From: Ferruginibacter paludis
GTDB lineage: Bacteria > Bacteroidota > Bacteroidia > Chitinophagales > Chitinophagaceae
NCBI RefSeq assembly: GCF_030409685.1
Contig: NZ_JAUFQJ010000004.1
Coordinates: 186,001 to 250,000 of the forward strand
Direction: 5' to 3'
DNA length: 64,000 nt
Shown: one piece after another, positions 39,713 through 49,203 of the stretch
Numbering within the stretch: the stretch's first letter is position 1
Layout: every line of letters begins with the position of its first letter
Made by a program: the position numbers and the translations under genes
The notes under the pieces: model-generated
Database searches by the model: none
What the model was told of the DNA's origin: nothing
The model's input: only the letters and a program-made list of their open reading frames with translations

Positions 39713-41074
39713 TTACTGTTGACTTTCCGTATCCTTACACCCCTCCACAAAATACATATCGATCAGGCCTTTGTGTTTGGCTTCTATTTTACCGCGGTGG
39801 GTGCAGTTAAATGCATCTTTAACCAACTCGTAGGTGGCGCCGCTGATATTTACTTTACCCGCTATGCCACTGGATTCCATGCGGGAGGCAATATTGACCG
39901 TATCGCCCCATATATCATAGGCAAATTTTTTGATGCCTACAATGCCCGCTATGATGGAGCCTGAATTGATACCGATGCGAACTTCAAAAAAAGGTTTGTT
40001 TTGTTGTTGCTTTTGTTGCTTGTCCTGCTGCATAAATTCCTGTATCTCCAGGGCGGCCAGCACAACGTCTGTGGGATTGGTTTTGTTGGCCTGCGGCAAT
40101 CCGCCGGCGCACATGTAGGCATCACCGATAGTTTTTATTTTTTCAATATCATGCCGCTGAATGATGTTATCAAAGGCACTGAAATAATAGTTGATAGCGG
40201 TTACCAGTTCTTCTGCCGGCATGCTTTCGGCCATGTAGGTAAAATCTTTAAAATCCAGAAACAGCACCGTTACCATCTTGTAACTTTTGGCGGCGGCTTC
40301 CCCGGTTTCCTTTAATTCTTCGGCTGTTTCGGCAGGCAAAATATTCAGCAATAAATTATCTGACTTTTCCTTTTCTTTTTGCAGCAACAGGTTCCGTTGT
40401 TCCAGCTGGTTTTCCTGTTTTTCATTTTCTGATTTAAAATAAAAGACGATCAGAAATAAAATAATAAACAACGTTACATGGTTGGCGAAGTACAGGTTTT
40501 CACCATTGGGCATAAACAAAAAAGGCTGCATTACCGTAAAGGAATATTTACAGGCGGCAAAGCAGGCAGCGTTTAAAATAAAATAAGTAATCACTGTAAC
40601 CCTGTCCCTAAAAAAAAGCATGGAAGCAATACTGCCCGCTACCAATATATATTCTGCCGCATCTACCTTACCATGCGAAATGGCAAAGAAGGAATAACAG
40701 AGCATGTTGTAGATATTAAAAAAATGGCAGGCCGCAATGTATTTGTGAAAATGGTTGAGCAGTAATACAATAGCCATGGCGACCACGCCCTGGAAGCTTT
40801 CAATCAACACAAGGCGCTCTGTTTTACTGAGGTACAATACACAATAGATAGACAGGATAATAAGCGCCATGGCGGAAACACCATTGAGCAAACGGGTTCG
40901 CTTTTGTTCCCAGGCCGTTAGCTGGCTGGTGATGCCAATGGTAATGATGGAAGCCCAGGCCTTTTTGCCCCATTGCAAAAAATTGCTGTTGCCGGTTGAT
41001 GTGACAGCTGTTTTCCCGATTACGTCCATTTGTTGATGCAGCTTGTAGTTTCTGTTTAAGATACCGTTATTCAC
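39713..41074 (-). CDS. Membrane class III adenylate/guanylate cyclase
   Basis: A 453-residue protein. The frame starts with GTG at 41074; an ATG at 41029 (MDVIGKTAV) is an alternative. About six membrane segments lie between residues 65 and 215, then a coiled signalling helix (SENEKQENQLEQRNLLLQKEKEKSDNLLLNILP) leads into the catalytic domain. Metal-binding Asp are D274 (LFLDFKDFT) and the Asp in TIGDAYMCAGG. The Lys of IEKIKTIGD and the Asp of YDIWGDTVN are the adenine-selecting residues in cyclases, and NIASRMES supplies the transition-state Asn and Arg. It should make cAMP in response to a membrane or intracellular signal. No cyclic-nucleotide effector is adjacent. Confidence 0.9.
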   Translation of the reverse strand: MNNGILNRNYKLHQQMDVIGKTAVTSTGNSNFLQWGKKAWASIITIGITSQLTAWEQKRTRLLNGVSAMALIILSIYCVLYLSKTERLVLIESFQGVVAMAIVLLLNHFHKYIAACHFFNIYNMLCYSFFAISHGKVDAAEYILVAGSIASMLFFRDRVTVITYFILNAACFAACKYSFTVMQPFLFMPNGENLYFANHVTLFIILFLIVFYFKSENEKQENQLEQRNLLLQKEKEKSDNLLLNILPAETAEELKETGEAAAKSYKMVTVLFLDFKDFTYMAESMPAEELVTAINYYFSAFDNIIQRHDIEKIKTIGDAYMCAGGLPQANKTNPTDVVLAALEIQEFMQQDKQQKQQQNKPFFEVRIGINSGSIIAGIVGIKKFAYDIWGDTVNIASRMESSGIAGKVNISGATYELVKDAFNCTHRGKIEAKHKGLIDMYFVEGCKDTESQQ

Positions 41075-41173
41075 AGATGCACTGATTAAACCTTAACTAC
41101 TGTTACGGTTTAACGCTGCGGTAAGGATAATTGGTTTTCGGGGGACTTGTTTTACAGCTACAAATTCACTTAA

Positions 41174-42715
41174 TTAAACCGTAATTCCTAATTGAGTTTT
41201 CCAGTAGGTTGTTAAAAACAGGTTATCGGGATCCATTTGCTTACGCAGCGCCATAAAGTTATTCCATTGTGGATATTGCTGCTGCAGGTAGGCAGGGCCC
41301 TGGCTGGATGCAGCGGGCGGCAGGTATTTTCCCCAGTGCAAACGAAAAGGAATATTTTTCTGATACAGCAAGTCCCAGAACTGCTGGTAATAATTCAGTG
41401 GCTGCACAGGATTATCTACCCACCACATAATACTGATGCGAACGGAGTTTTGCTGATAGCCGGGGCTCATCCAAAAATTGCTTGCCTTCGCTCCCAGCAC
41501 TTCTACACAATATACCCAGGTAGCTGCAAAACCGCCGTCCTGGTAGTGTTGCTGAAAAGTGCTCATCAGTTCCTGCGTTTTATCTGCAGTTACCCAAATT
41601 TCTGTATAACACATATTGAACAGGTTGTTGCTAAACTCTACCCTGTCCATTGGCAGGCTGCCCAGCCAGTTATCCCAAAATTGTTGCGGCGGATTTTTAT
41701 CACTGTCACAGGCAAAAAACATATTCAACATCAGCGGGTACAGGTAGGGCGCCACGGTTTCCGTTATTGTTTCAATAACAGGTTCAACCGGCGAATTACC
41801 TGTAATAGCATGCAGCCACGCCGGCCATGTCGCAATCAGTTTGTACCCTTCTGCTGCGGCGGCCTGCATTGGAAGTGCAGAGCCATCAACCGTTTTAAAT
41901 ACCGGCTTGTAAGGTTGCGGTGTAAAGTGTTGCGGCGTACCTGTGTGTTCGTTATAGTCGGATGGTTGCATGATATGTCCCTGCCAGGTAATTACGCGTT
42001 GTACGGTAGCAAAGGGCCACCATAGCATACGGGTGTATTCGGTGCTGCTCATCATTTGTTGCAATGACGGTTTGCCATCGCCCCCGTTGCCTAAAAAATC
42101 ATACGCACAGTCGGTTATTTTGGTAGTTGACTGGCTGCCGATAATATTGAAAGCTGGAATACATTGCAGCGTAACGGATGTGATAATTCCCAACAAGCCC
42201 ATACTGGTGCCCACTGCATAAAACGGATCGTTTAAGTTATCAGATTTATTAAGAGTATGCAGAGTACCGGTACCATCTATCAAAGTAATTGCCACGATGC
42301 ATTCATCAAAAGAATGCTGTATGGAAGGCCCTGAAGAACCGGTTGAAATAAAGCCTGCCACGGTCTGATGAATGGCATCCGGCACATTGGCAATGGCCCA
42401 TCCATGTTGATTGAGCTGTTCAAAAAAACTGTTTTCCAATTTGCTTGTTTCAGAAGGATCATAAGGATCAACCCCAAGGTTGCAACCAGCGCCCACGGTA
42501 ACCTGCATAGCGGCATCATTGAACACCACAGTCCGCAACTGATCCAGTTGCAGATTGATGTTGTTACCAGCATCTGTTACCACCGCTGCGTTGACAGATT
42601 GGGCAGCGCCCCTTACCCTTACCTGTAATTTATTTTGTATAGCATATTGAATCAGCGTACTGATGTCATCATTGCTGGCAGGATGATACAACCCTTTTGC
42701 GTCTGGAGTAATCAT
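41174..42715 (-). CDS. FAD-binding VAO-type oxidoreductase (sugar-lactone-oxidase-like), copy 2
   Basis: A 513-residue cytoplasmic flavoprotein. The PCMH FAD-binding domain (about 10-190) includes VRVRGAAQSVNA and GCNLGVDPYDP, then GFISTGSSGPSIQHSFDE. The C-terminal substrate domain ends RLHWGKYLPP...YPQWNNFMALRKQMDPDNLFLTTYW, which resembles aldonolactone oxidases. It is a paralogue of the next gene upstream (48 bases away, same strand). Unlike that copy, it has Gln (Q39) at the position where the paralogue and alditol/aldonolactone oxidases have the His that binds FAD covalently, so its flavin is probably non-covalent. Confidence 0.82.
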   Translation of the reverse strand: MITPDAKGLYHPASNDDISTLIQYAIQNKLQVRVRGAAQSVNAAVVTDAGNNINLQLDQLRTVVFNDAAMQVTVGAGCNLGVDPYDPSETSKLENSFFEQLNQHGWAIANVPDAIHQTVAGFISTGSSGPSIQHSFDECIVAITLIDGTGTLHTLNKSDNLNDPFYAVGTSMGLLGIITSVTLQCIPAFNIIGSQSTTKITDCAYDFLGNGGDGKPSLQQMMSSTEYTRMLWWPFATVQRVITWQGHIMQPSDYNEHTGTPQHFTPQPYKPVFKTVDGSALPMQAAAAEGYKLIATWPAWLHAITGNSPVEPVIETITETVAPYLYPLMLNMFFACDSDKNPPQQFWDNWLGSLPMDRVEFSNNLFNMCYTEIWVTADKTQELMSTFQQHYQDGGFAATWVYCVEVLGAKASNFWMSPGYQQNSVRISIMWWVDNPVQPLNYYQQFWDLLYQKNIPFRLHWGKYLPPAASSQGPAYLQQQYPQWNNFMALRKQMDPDNLFLTTYWKTQLGITV

Positions 42716-42763
42716 GATAAAAAGCTATTAATATGTCATGTAAAAATGAAAGAAAAAATATTC

Positions 42764-44296
42764 TTATTGCACGGGCGCAATACCCAAATGGCCACGCCAA
42801 TAGTCGCTTACAAACACCTGGCCGGGGTCCATTTGCTCCCGCAAGGCCATCCAATCATTCCATTTGGGATAAACAGATTTCAGGTAGTTTACGCCCTGAG
42901 GGCTATCACCCGCCGGCAGGTATTTTGCCCAATGCGGCCGGAAATTGTATTGCTGCAGCAGGGCCCAGAACGGTTTATAAAATTCAACCGGGTCGCCGCT
43001 GTTGTTAGCAAACCAAAAAACGTCAATCCGGATAACGTTGGTTTGATAAGAGGGACTCATCCAGAACGGGCTGCTTTTGGTAGCATATATTTCGCAGGAA
43101 AATGCGCCGGTATTTTTAGGTCCTTCGCTATAAAAATTCAACAGGGTTGTCATTACTTCCTGTGTTTTTTCAATCGGTATCCACAATTCTGTAAACCAAA
43201 CGGGCATCAGGCGGTCACTCATCTGGTTATCCATTGGTATACCATTGTACCACACATCCTGAAAGGGTTGATTTTCTCCATCCTGAACAAAAAATTTACA
43301 AATGAGCGGAAGAATGGCAGGATAAAAAGCAAGGTCTGCCATCTCCTTTATTTCCCGGTATTTTGGCGTGTCGCCCATGGCATCCAGTAACCAGTTGGGC
43401 CAGGTACCAATAGCCGAAAATACCAGGTCAGCCGCCAGCGTTAACGGTATGGGGCTGCCCGCCACCCAGGGCACTTCCTGGTAAGGGATTATTTTAAAAT
43501 CAGGTGTGGGCGCCTGTTGCTTTGCCTGCCACACCACCATCTTTGAGACATTTCTTTGCGGCCACCACATCAGCCGCACATACTGGTTTTTTTCTAAAAA
43601 AGTCTGTAGTGATGGTTTATCTCCGCTGCCATTGCCAAACAAATCGATGGGGCATGCGGCTTCTGTAGTGGTGGTTTCTGTACCCACTATATTGAACCGC
43701 GGCACACATTTAAAAGTGGCAGAAACTATCACACCAAACAACCCGATAGTGGCTACACCTATACCATAAAAAGGGTCATCCGGGTTATCGGGAACAGGAC
43801 GGTTGAAGGTAACTTTTTCAGCGCCGTTCACGCCGCAATTGACCAGGCTTATGCTCATCAATGCATCGTCAAAAGAAAACTGCGTACTGCCACCTGATGA
43901 ACCGGTGGATAAAAATCCGGCAACTGTCTGATGAGTAATACCACCAAGATCTGGTACCGCCAGCCCGGCCTGATCTAACTGGTACAACAAAGAGTTTTCC
44001 AGGGTGGAAATATTCGCGGGGTCAAAAGGGTCTACACCCAAATGACAACCACCGTCTACCGTAACCAACGCATTGTGTTTATCAATGTGGACCGTATTCA
44101 TTTTTGCCAGCAGGATGTACAGGTTTTTATTATTGGCTGCTTCAGCTTCTAATGTCTTGATGAGTGGGAAAGAATGTGCAGAGCCCCGCAGGCAGATGGT
44201 TTTGTTTTGTGCTTTGGCCTGGTTAACGAGCGTGATAACATCGGCCTCGCTTTCCGGCAAATAGTAGGTGGCGCTGTTTATGCTGAGTGTGTCCAT
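42764..44296 (-). CDS. FAD-binding VAO-type oxidoreductase (sugar-lactone-oxidase-like), copy 1
   Basis: A 510-residue flavoprotein without signal peptide. The motif CLRGSAHSFP places His at residue 41, the covalent FAD-His position of alditol and aldonolactone oxidases. GCHLGVDPFDP and GFLSTGSSGGSTQFSFDDA complete the FAD domain. The C-terminal HWAKYLPAGDSPQG...YPKWNDWMALREQMDPGQVF matches lactone-oxidase-like enzymes. It is first in a tandem pair with the Gln-bearing paralogue. Oxidation of a sugar alcohol, lactone or similar polyol is the likely chemistry; the acceptor is O2 or a dehydrogenase partner. Confidence 0.84.
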   Translation of the reverse strand: MDTLSINSATYYLPESEADVITLVNQAKAQNKTICLRGSAHSFPLIKTLEAEAANNKNLYILLAKMNTVHIDKHNALVTVDGGCHLGVDPFDPANISTLENSLLYQLDQAGLAVPDLGGITHQTVAGFLSTGSSGGSTQFSFDDALMSISLVNCGVNGAEKVTFNRPVPDNPDDPFYGIGVATIGLFGVIVSATFKCVPRFNIVGTETTTTEAACPIDLFGNGSGDKPSLQTFLEKNQYVRLMWWPQRNVSKMVVWQAKQQAPTPDFKIIPYQEVPWVAGSPIPLTLAADLVFSAIGTWPNWLLDAMGDTPKYREIKEMADLAFYPAILPLICKFFVQDGENQPFQDVWYNGIPMDNQMSDRLMPVWFTELWIPIEKTQEVMTTLLNFYSEGPKNTGAFSCEIYATKSSPFWMSPSYQTNVIRIDVFWFANNSGDPVEFYKPFWALLQQYNFRPHWAKYLPAGDSPQGVNYLKSVYPKWNDWMALREQMDPGQVFVSDYWRGHLGIAPVQ

Positions 44297-44659
44297 AAAA
44301 AAAATGGGGGATTAGAGTAATGACAGAATTGGTATTCTAAAATAAATAAAATAAAGACAGGATGCAAACTATATTATCGCCCTTAACGGGAAGGCAGGTT
44401 ATCACCAACAGCAAAGCGATTGCCGTTAACCGGGCAGCAACACGTTTTGTTGAAAGGTGCTGGTATAAACGGCAGCAATCACTTCTTCATCAGCCAATGC
44501 AAGACTGTCCTTTTTCAGGTGTCAACTCAAACACAACGCTTACATGGGCCATCTTTTCCCTTTGTTAATCTCAATCTCCTTTGCATGCTGTAAACCAGAC
44601 AGGTAATTCCATTACCACACAATGTGTAATACCAGGGTTAAAAAATACTGTCCAATACA
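44297..44659. other. Intergenic region upstream of the oxidase pair
   Basis: No gene is supported. The plus-strand frame at 44362-44568 is not protein-like. A short minus-strand frame around 44430-44510 reads like a protein fragment (ADEEVIAAVYTSTFQQNVLLPG) but has stops close upstream, so it is at most a relic. Confidence 0.4.
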
Positions 44660-47077
44660 TCATAGTGTAACAATCAATTCCTCAAACAGCGGGGCAGAGA
44701 TATTGATATGCACAGGTTTTGAAGGATCAACCGACCTGATATACAACAGCACTTTGCCGTTCTTGCATCTTTGAATATTGTCCTTAAAATTATCCGGAAG
44801 TACACCAGATGCGTTTTCGGTGCCTAACAAAATAGCGTTATCTGAAACCTGGAAAAGAAGTTCAGTGTCGGCGAAAGGTACTGTGCGCCCATCTTTGTCT
44901 TTGATAGTTACCATTACATGAGCGACTTCTCCTTTTGTTGTAAAACTTTTTTTATCCGCTTCCGCAGCAATATATGCTGGCTTGCCAACAGTTTCAATAA
45001 TGGAAGCCGCCTTTTGAATCCCCTTATTAAATGCAAGCACTTCTAATTTGCCTGCACTAAAAGGGATATCCCAGAAAATAATTCCGGTTGCCTTATCGTA
45101 GGGCTTTCTATCGCCTATTCTGTTGCCATTTAAAAGCAGTTCAGCCTCTTCGCAATTGGTATAACAAACCACCCTGATTTTTTCCCCCTCTTTATAATTC
45201 CATAGAGCAGGGGCGTTCATGGAAGGTTTTTCTTCTGCACGATAAGGATAGGTGCCTGCATATGCAGTGGGTGAGGTTGACCACAACGCTTTTCTGAAAT
45301 AACCCCTTGGTTTTATATTCCCGGCTAAATCAATTTGACCTGCAGTTGATCCTCTTGAAGGCCAGCTTCCTGCTTCGCCAAGAAAATCATATCCTGTCCA
45401 TAAAAACTGGCCGAGGATGTAATCATTTTCTGTAACCGCTTTCCATGCTTCTAAACTGGTTCCGTTTTCGCTTCCGTAAAAGATTCTGTCAGGATACATT
45501 GTATGATCTTTTTCATAGCTGCTTTCTGTATAATTATACCCAACCACATCCAGTGCCTTCGGATAATCGGTTTCGTTCGACATTACCGGTGCGGCCAGTG
45601 CAGCAGTAGTTGGTCTTGATCTGTCAAACTTTTTGATGATTGATACCAGGTCTTTCGCGATGTATCCCATATTCTCTGCCCTCGGCTGTGAAATGATATG
45701 GCCCGCTTTATGTTTCTGGCGAATACCAGCCTGGTTTAAAATAGGATGCGAATAAGGATCCTGCGGATAGTCAATTTCATTCCCGATACTCCACATAATG
45801 ATAGAAGGATGATTCCTGTCGCGGCATACCATATCACTCAAATCCCGGGCACTCCATTCCTTAAAATAGGTAGAACTGCCCTGCAATCCGGGTTCTCCGT
45901 CATTCCACCCCGTAATCCATTTATGTTTGGGATACTCCCATTCATCAAATGCTTCATCAATCACCAGCAGCCCCAGCTCATCACACAAATCATACAAGTC
46001 AGTCGCCTGCGGATTGTGTGACATTCGGATAGCATTGCAACCCATGTCCTTTAAAATACTGAACCGTCTCCGCCAGACCTCTTTGGGCACTGCCGACCCG
46101 AGGGCGCCCGCATCATGATGAATGCATACGCCTTTTAATTTTTCACTGACTCCGTTTAAAGCGAAACCTTTGTTGGCATCAAAAGAAATGGTACGCATAC
46201 CGACCTTTGTACTGGTTTTATCAAGGGTATCTTTTCCTGAAAGAAGGGTTGTTGTAAGCGTATACAGATAAGGTGCATCCAATGTCCATAACACCGGGTT
46301 CGAAAAATGCAGACCCTGGCTTATTTTATTTTTATCTGTAACCTTTGATTTAGAAATGGTTGATGTTATTTTTTTCCCCGTTGCATCAAACAGCTCCTGC
46401 TTTACCACAAGCGGAACGATAGCACCATCCTTGCTATTGGTGTTGATAACACTGGTTTCTATTTGTATACTTGCAGTTGCTCCGGTTTGCTTAGTAGTAT
46501 AATACACGCCCCACAAATCAATATGTACCGGTTGGGCATACACCATATACACATCGCGATAAATTCCCGACCCGGTGTACCACCTGGAGTCTGCATCTTC
46601 ACTATGATTCACCCTTACAGCGATTGTATTTTTTGCCCCGAATTTAAGATACGGAGTAAGGTCGTACATAAACGAAATATATCCATTGGGTCTTTTACCC
46701 ACATTGATTCCATTGATAAAAACTTCGCTGTTGTTATATACACCACCAAAATAAATATACACCTGCTGACCTTTTCGTTCGACCGGCATATCAAAACTTT
46801 TTCTGTACCAGGCAATGCCTCCCGGCAAAAACCCCGTACAGCTTGCATTTTTTGTACTGGCAATACCTTCAACACTCCAGTCGTGCGGAAGATCCAGCAC
46901 CCGCCAGCCTGAAAGATCAAGCTGCTCTATTCCACCAAATTGAATATCGCCCAAATGAAAAGACCAGCGGTCATTAAAAAGCACCCGATCTCCAAAGCCC
47001 TGTGCAAACGTCATTGAAGTAACCTGCAGGAGCAACAACAAAAAAACCAATACATATTTTTTTTGTTTCATTTTCAT
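44660..47077 (-). CDS. Secreted glycoside hydrolase family 2 enzyme (beta-galactosidase-like)
   Basis: An 805-residue enzyme with a long signal peptide (KKYVLVFLLLLLQVTSMTFAQ). GH2 sugar-binding domain (about 40-195), Ig-like domain, and TIM barrel (about 305-600) with GVCIHHDAGALG and NAIRMSHNPQA. The acid/base is E434 in MWSIGNEIDYP and the nucleophile E537 in YGSENGTS. A DUF4982-like Ig domain and a further beta domain form the C-terminus. The arrangement is that of Bacteroidota beta-galactosidases or beta-glucuronidases of GH2; it differs from the 1038-residue LacZ-type enzyme at 1.9-5.0 kb in lacking the small-chain domain. Monocistronic. Confidence 0.9.
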   Translation of the reverse strand: MKMKQKKYVLVFLLLLLQVTSMTFAQGFGDRVLFNDRWSFHLGDIQFGGIEQLDLSGWRVLDLPHDWSVEGIASTKNASCTGFLPGGIAWYRKSFDMPVERKGQQVYIYFGGVYNNSEVFINGINVGKRPNGYISFMYDLTPYLKFGAKNTIAVRVNHSEDADSRWYTGSGIYRDVYMVYAQPVHIDLWGVYYTTKQTGATASIQIETSVINTNSKDGAIVPLVVKQELFDATGKKITSTISKSKVTDKNKISQGLHFSNPVLWTLDAPYLYTLTTTLLSGKDTLDKTSTKVGMRTISFDANKGFALNGVSEKLKGVCIHHDAGALGSAVPKEVWRRRFSILKDMGCNAIRMSHNPQATDLYDLCDELGLLVIDEAFDEWEYPKHKWITGWNDGEPGLQGSSTYFKEWSARDLSDMVCRDRNHPSIIMWSIGNEIDYPQDPYSHPILNQAGIRQKHKAGHIISQPRAENMGYIAKDLVSIIKKFDRSRPTTAALAAPVMSNETDYPKALDVVGYNYTESSYEKDHTMYPDRIFYGSENGTSLEAWKAVTENDYILGQFLWTGYDFLGEAGSWPSRGSTAGQIDLAGNIKPRGYFRKALWSTSPTAYAGTYPYRAEEKPSMNAPALWNYKEGEKIRVVCYTNCEEAELLLNGNRIGDRKPYDKATGIIFWDIPFSAGKLEVLAFNKGIQKAASIIETVGKPAYIAAEADKKSFTTKGEVAHVMVTIKDKDGRTVPFADTELLFQVSDNAILLGTENASGVLPDNFKDNIQRCKNGKVLLYIRSVDPSKPVHINISAPLFEELIVTL

Positions 47078-47204
47078 TCTTTTAACTTATTTGGAAAGAT
47101 AAATAATACCCGTTTGACAAATACAAAATTATTGTCCTGCACAATTTAGGCTAACTTAAAAAAAAATTGATTGCATTTTTGGCAATGAAAATTATTAGCA
47201 ATGA

Positions 47205-47241
47205 AAAAAAATAGGGCTGTTAAAAATAGCCCTATTTTTTT
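47205..47241. terminator. Strong bidirectional intrinsic terminator
   Basis: AAAAAAATAGGGCT pairs exactly with AGCCCTATTTTTTT across a 9-base loop. It has A and T tracts on both sides. On the minus strand it would end transcripts from the region of the small membrane-protein genes before the GH2 gene; on the plus strand nothing obvious feeds it. Confidence 0.75.
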
Positions 47242-47838
47242 CACTAACGTTTTCTGCCAGCTAACTATACAGACAACAATAAACAATGACTTTGAAGACA
47301 AACCCTTCAAGCCCCATAAATCGCTTGCTGAATTTGTAGAATGGTTTTGACAGTTAGAAAACAAATCGTAAATCGACAAAGACGTCGTTATTTTGCCATA
47401 TGGGCGTATTGATTTATTTTTTGTCAATCGCCAACGGCACCTTTTAATATGATCTTCCCGGGATCTTAAACACAGCGAGGTAAAGCAACAAAGGCTGGGC
47501 GGGCGCTGATGTTTCTGCAGTTGATTATTGCCTCATTATGGTGGCAGGGTTTGTTGTTCACGCTTTAAAAAGCAATTCAAATGCTGACCTTGTTGAACTA
47601 TACTTTTTTGAGCTATAGTGGTAGCATACTCCAGGGATAAATAACCGCCTTAACCAGCTATCAACAAATGCAAATACAAAGCACATGGAATTTGGGAAGT
47701 ATTATTCAATTGAGTTATTCAATTGAAAAGAACGCCGCAGTAATAAACTGCTGCAAAAAGTAATTCAAAATTACCCAACGTTCCAGGCTATGCGACTGGC
47801 ATTCTTTTAAAATGTTGTGACAGGCAGGAAGGACGAAA
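47242..47838. other. Sparse region with a possible gene relic and a 12-base tandem repeat
   Basis: Just after the terminator, plus-strand bases 47260-47350 read as a protein-like tail (INNDFEDKPFKPHKSLAEFVEWF, then stop) with no start or upstream gene, which could be the remnant of a deleted gene. TTATTCAATTGA is repeated at 47702-47713 and 47715-47726. The minus-strand frame 47146-47427 crosses the terminator and is not credible. Confidence 0.35.
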
Positions 47839-47949
47839 TTACGGATTGTTTTTCCTGGCATTTTTTTCGGTTTTAAATATGGACAAACCTAATCCGAAAA
47901 ATGAACCCGAAACCAAAATTGTCAATATAATTAAATCTAGGTTTTCCAT
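47839..47949 (-). CDS. Very small membrane protein, 36 residues
   Basis: The frame MENLDLIILTILVSGSFFGL... has one hydrophobic segment (residues 5-24: Leu/Ile/Gly-rich) and a basic tail (FKTEKNARKNNP). This is the pattern of a real single-pass small protein with a cytoplasmic, positively charged C-terminus. The start ATG overlaps the stop TAA of the preceding small gene (TAATG), which implies translational coupling. I do not recognise the family. Supporting points are the overlap, the K/N-rich tail and the hydrophobic pattern; there is no homology to lean on. Confidence 0.55.
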   Translation of the reverse strand: MENLDLIILTILVSGSFFGLGLSIFKTEKNARKNNP

Positions 47950-48128
47950 TATTTGCTTTTTTTAGAATTTAAGTAAGCCAATAAGGATATCATGGTTGGT
48001 GGCCACAACCCAATAAAAATAGCCCGGTCATGATTGTTCAAAACGATATAATAATACTCTGAGATAAATATTATTACTACAGAAAGAATTAAGATGGCAA
48101 ATTCAAATTTTAAAAATTTGTTTAGCAT
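47949..48128 (-). CDS. Small membrane protein, 59 residues
   Basis: The frame starts MLNKFLKFEFAILILSVVI and has two hydrophobic segments: about residues 9-30 and 36-54, the second containing AIFIGLWPPTMISLLAYL. It ends in a short basic tail, NSKKSK. A Lys/Phe start, a transmembrane pair and a basic end are typical of two-pass small membrane proteins. It is the first gene of a two-gene unit with the 36-residue protein, joined by a one-base stop-start overlap. The function is unknown. Small size alone would be weak evidence; the coupling and membrane pattern make a real gene likely. Confidence 0.6.
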   Translation of the reverse strand: MLNKFLKFEFAILILSVVIIFISEYYYIVLNNHDRAIFIGLWPPTMISLLAYLNSKKSK

Positions 48129-48822
48129 GTTGTTGTTTTAAATTTTGGTAAGGTTGAAACTATATATAATCGAGTTAGCACTTTATTGAAAAGGTTTTGC
48201 ATACTCCATTACATTTAAACATTCAGATAGTTTAAAAAAAATAAAAATCACCTGCTCCTTTGGTTGGTATAAGCCCCTCAATCCGGTATTCCTGGTTAAG
48301 CGAAGCCAGCCATTACCAAAGGGTACCAGGTAGCGGGACTGCCCCGGCTCATGTAACGCAAAACAATGCGGCCTGAATAAAAAATTTGATAGTGAGGCCA
48401 ACGGACGAGGTTGCCTTAACAAGATGTACAACGGCCAGTGGCTAAGGTGCTGCACTTGAAGCACCTCTGTCTGTCCAACATGGATTTCTAGTGCTCCTTT
48501 CTCATCACGGTTCATCCCCATGTCGTTGTGATTGTATCCAATAAGAAGTAACGTTCAGGCTATGCTGTTTGCTTGAGAAGATAATGGGTTGGATTTAAAA
48601 TGTGTAATGCTATTAAACATAACACATTTTAAAAGTAAGCGCTGGACTTCGATAATAGCTGTTTTCCCCATTAACAGACTGCAACTATTGGATTGTATCT
48701 GCGGCAACGTCCTGATAGACTGTTGCACTTACAAAGTAAGTAAATAGCAAAATTCCATATTTGGATAGCTTTTTGTGTCTGTACCTGTATCAACAATTAA
48801 TAGTTTACTAAAAAATTAAAGT
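48129..48822. other. Intergenic region before the copper protein gene
   Basis: A minus-strand frame at 48183-48521 (112 codons) has Trp-, Arg- and Pro-rich sequence without hydrophobic periodicity or known motif and is probably not a gene. The rest is AT-rich. It should hold the promoters of the two small membrane proteins and of the Csp-like gene, but I found no clear boxes. Confidence 0.4.
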
Positions 48823-49197
48823 ATGGAACACGAACAACCATCACACCATCACACCGGGCATAAGCATGAAGCGCTTATTAATCAACTTTTAGCGTGTGCG
48901 ACAGCATGCGAAATCTGCGGCGCATCATGTCTTGATGAACCGGATGTAACTCCTATGGCGTATTGCATAGAACTTGACCGGGATTGTGCAGAAATTTGCT
49001 CCCTGGCCGCGAGGCTGCTCATCAGGCAAAGCGAATTTTCACATGACTTCTTAGCTTTCTGTGAAATAATTTGCCGGCACTGTGCCGAAGAGTGCGGAAT
49101 GCATGAACACGAGCATTGCAAAAAATGCGCTGAAGAATGCCTGAGATGTGCCGAGGCCTGCCACGCACATCATCATGGTACGGTTACATTAAATTAG
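48823..49197 (+). CDS. Four-helix bundle copper-binding protein (Csp/DUF326 family)
   Basis: A 124-residue protein rich in Cys and His. The start is a His-rich segment (HEQPSHHHTGHKHEA), then helices with the Csp spacing of Cys: LLACATACEICGASC, CIELDRDCAEICSLA, FCEIICRHCAEECGMHEHEHCKKCAEECLRCAEAC. In this family the Cys line the inside of a four-helix bundle and bind many Cu(I) ions. There is no signal peptide, so it should be the cytosolic storage/buffering type. The gene is alone, followed by a strong hairpin. It could protect against copper. Confidence 0.92.
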   Translation: MEHEQPSHHHTGHKHEALINQLLACATACEICGASCLDEPDVTPMAYCIELDRDCAEICSLAARLLIRQSEFSHDFLAFCEIICRHCAEECGMHEHEHCKKCAEECLRCAEACHAHHHGTVTLN

Positions 49198-49203
49198 TCA
49201 TGA

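Noticed and set aside
41237..42025. Plus-strand frame of 262 codons opposite the second oxidase gene
   Set aside because: Antisense shadow of a conserved gene; the sequence shows no domain.
42635..43390. Plus-strand frame of 251 codons opposite the oxidase genes
   Set aside because: It is the antisense shadow of two well-supported flavin oxidase genes and has no motif of its own.
44430..44510. Short minus-strand protein-like fragment
   Set aside because: Stops close upstream and no gene context; too short to support as more than a possible relic.
48183..48521. Minus-strand frame of 112 codons
   Set aside because: No hydrophobic pattern, domain or start support; kept only as part of the intergenic note.
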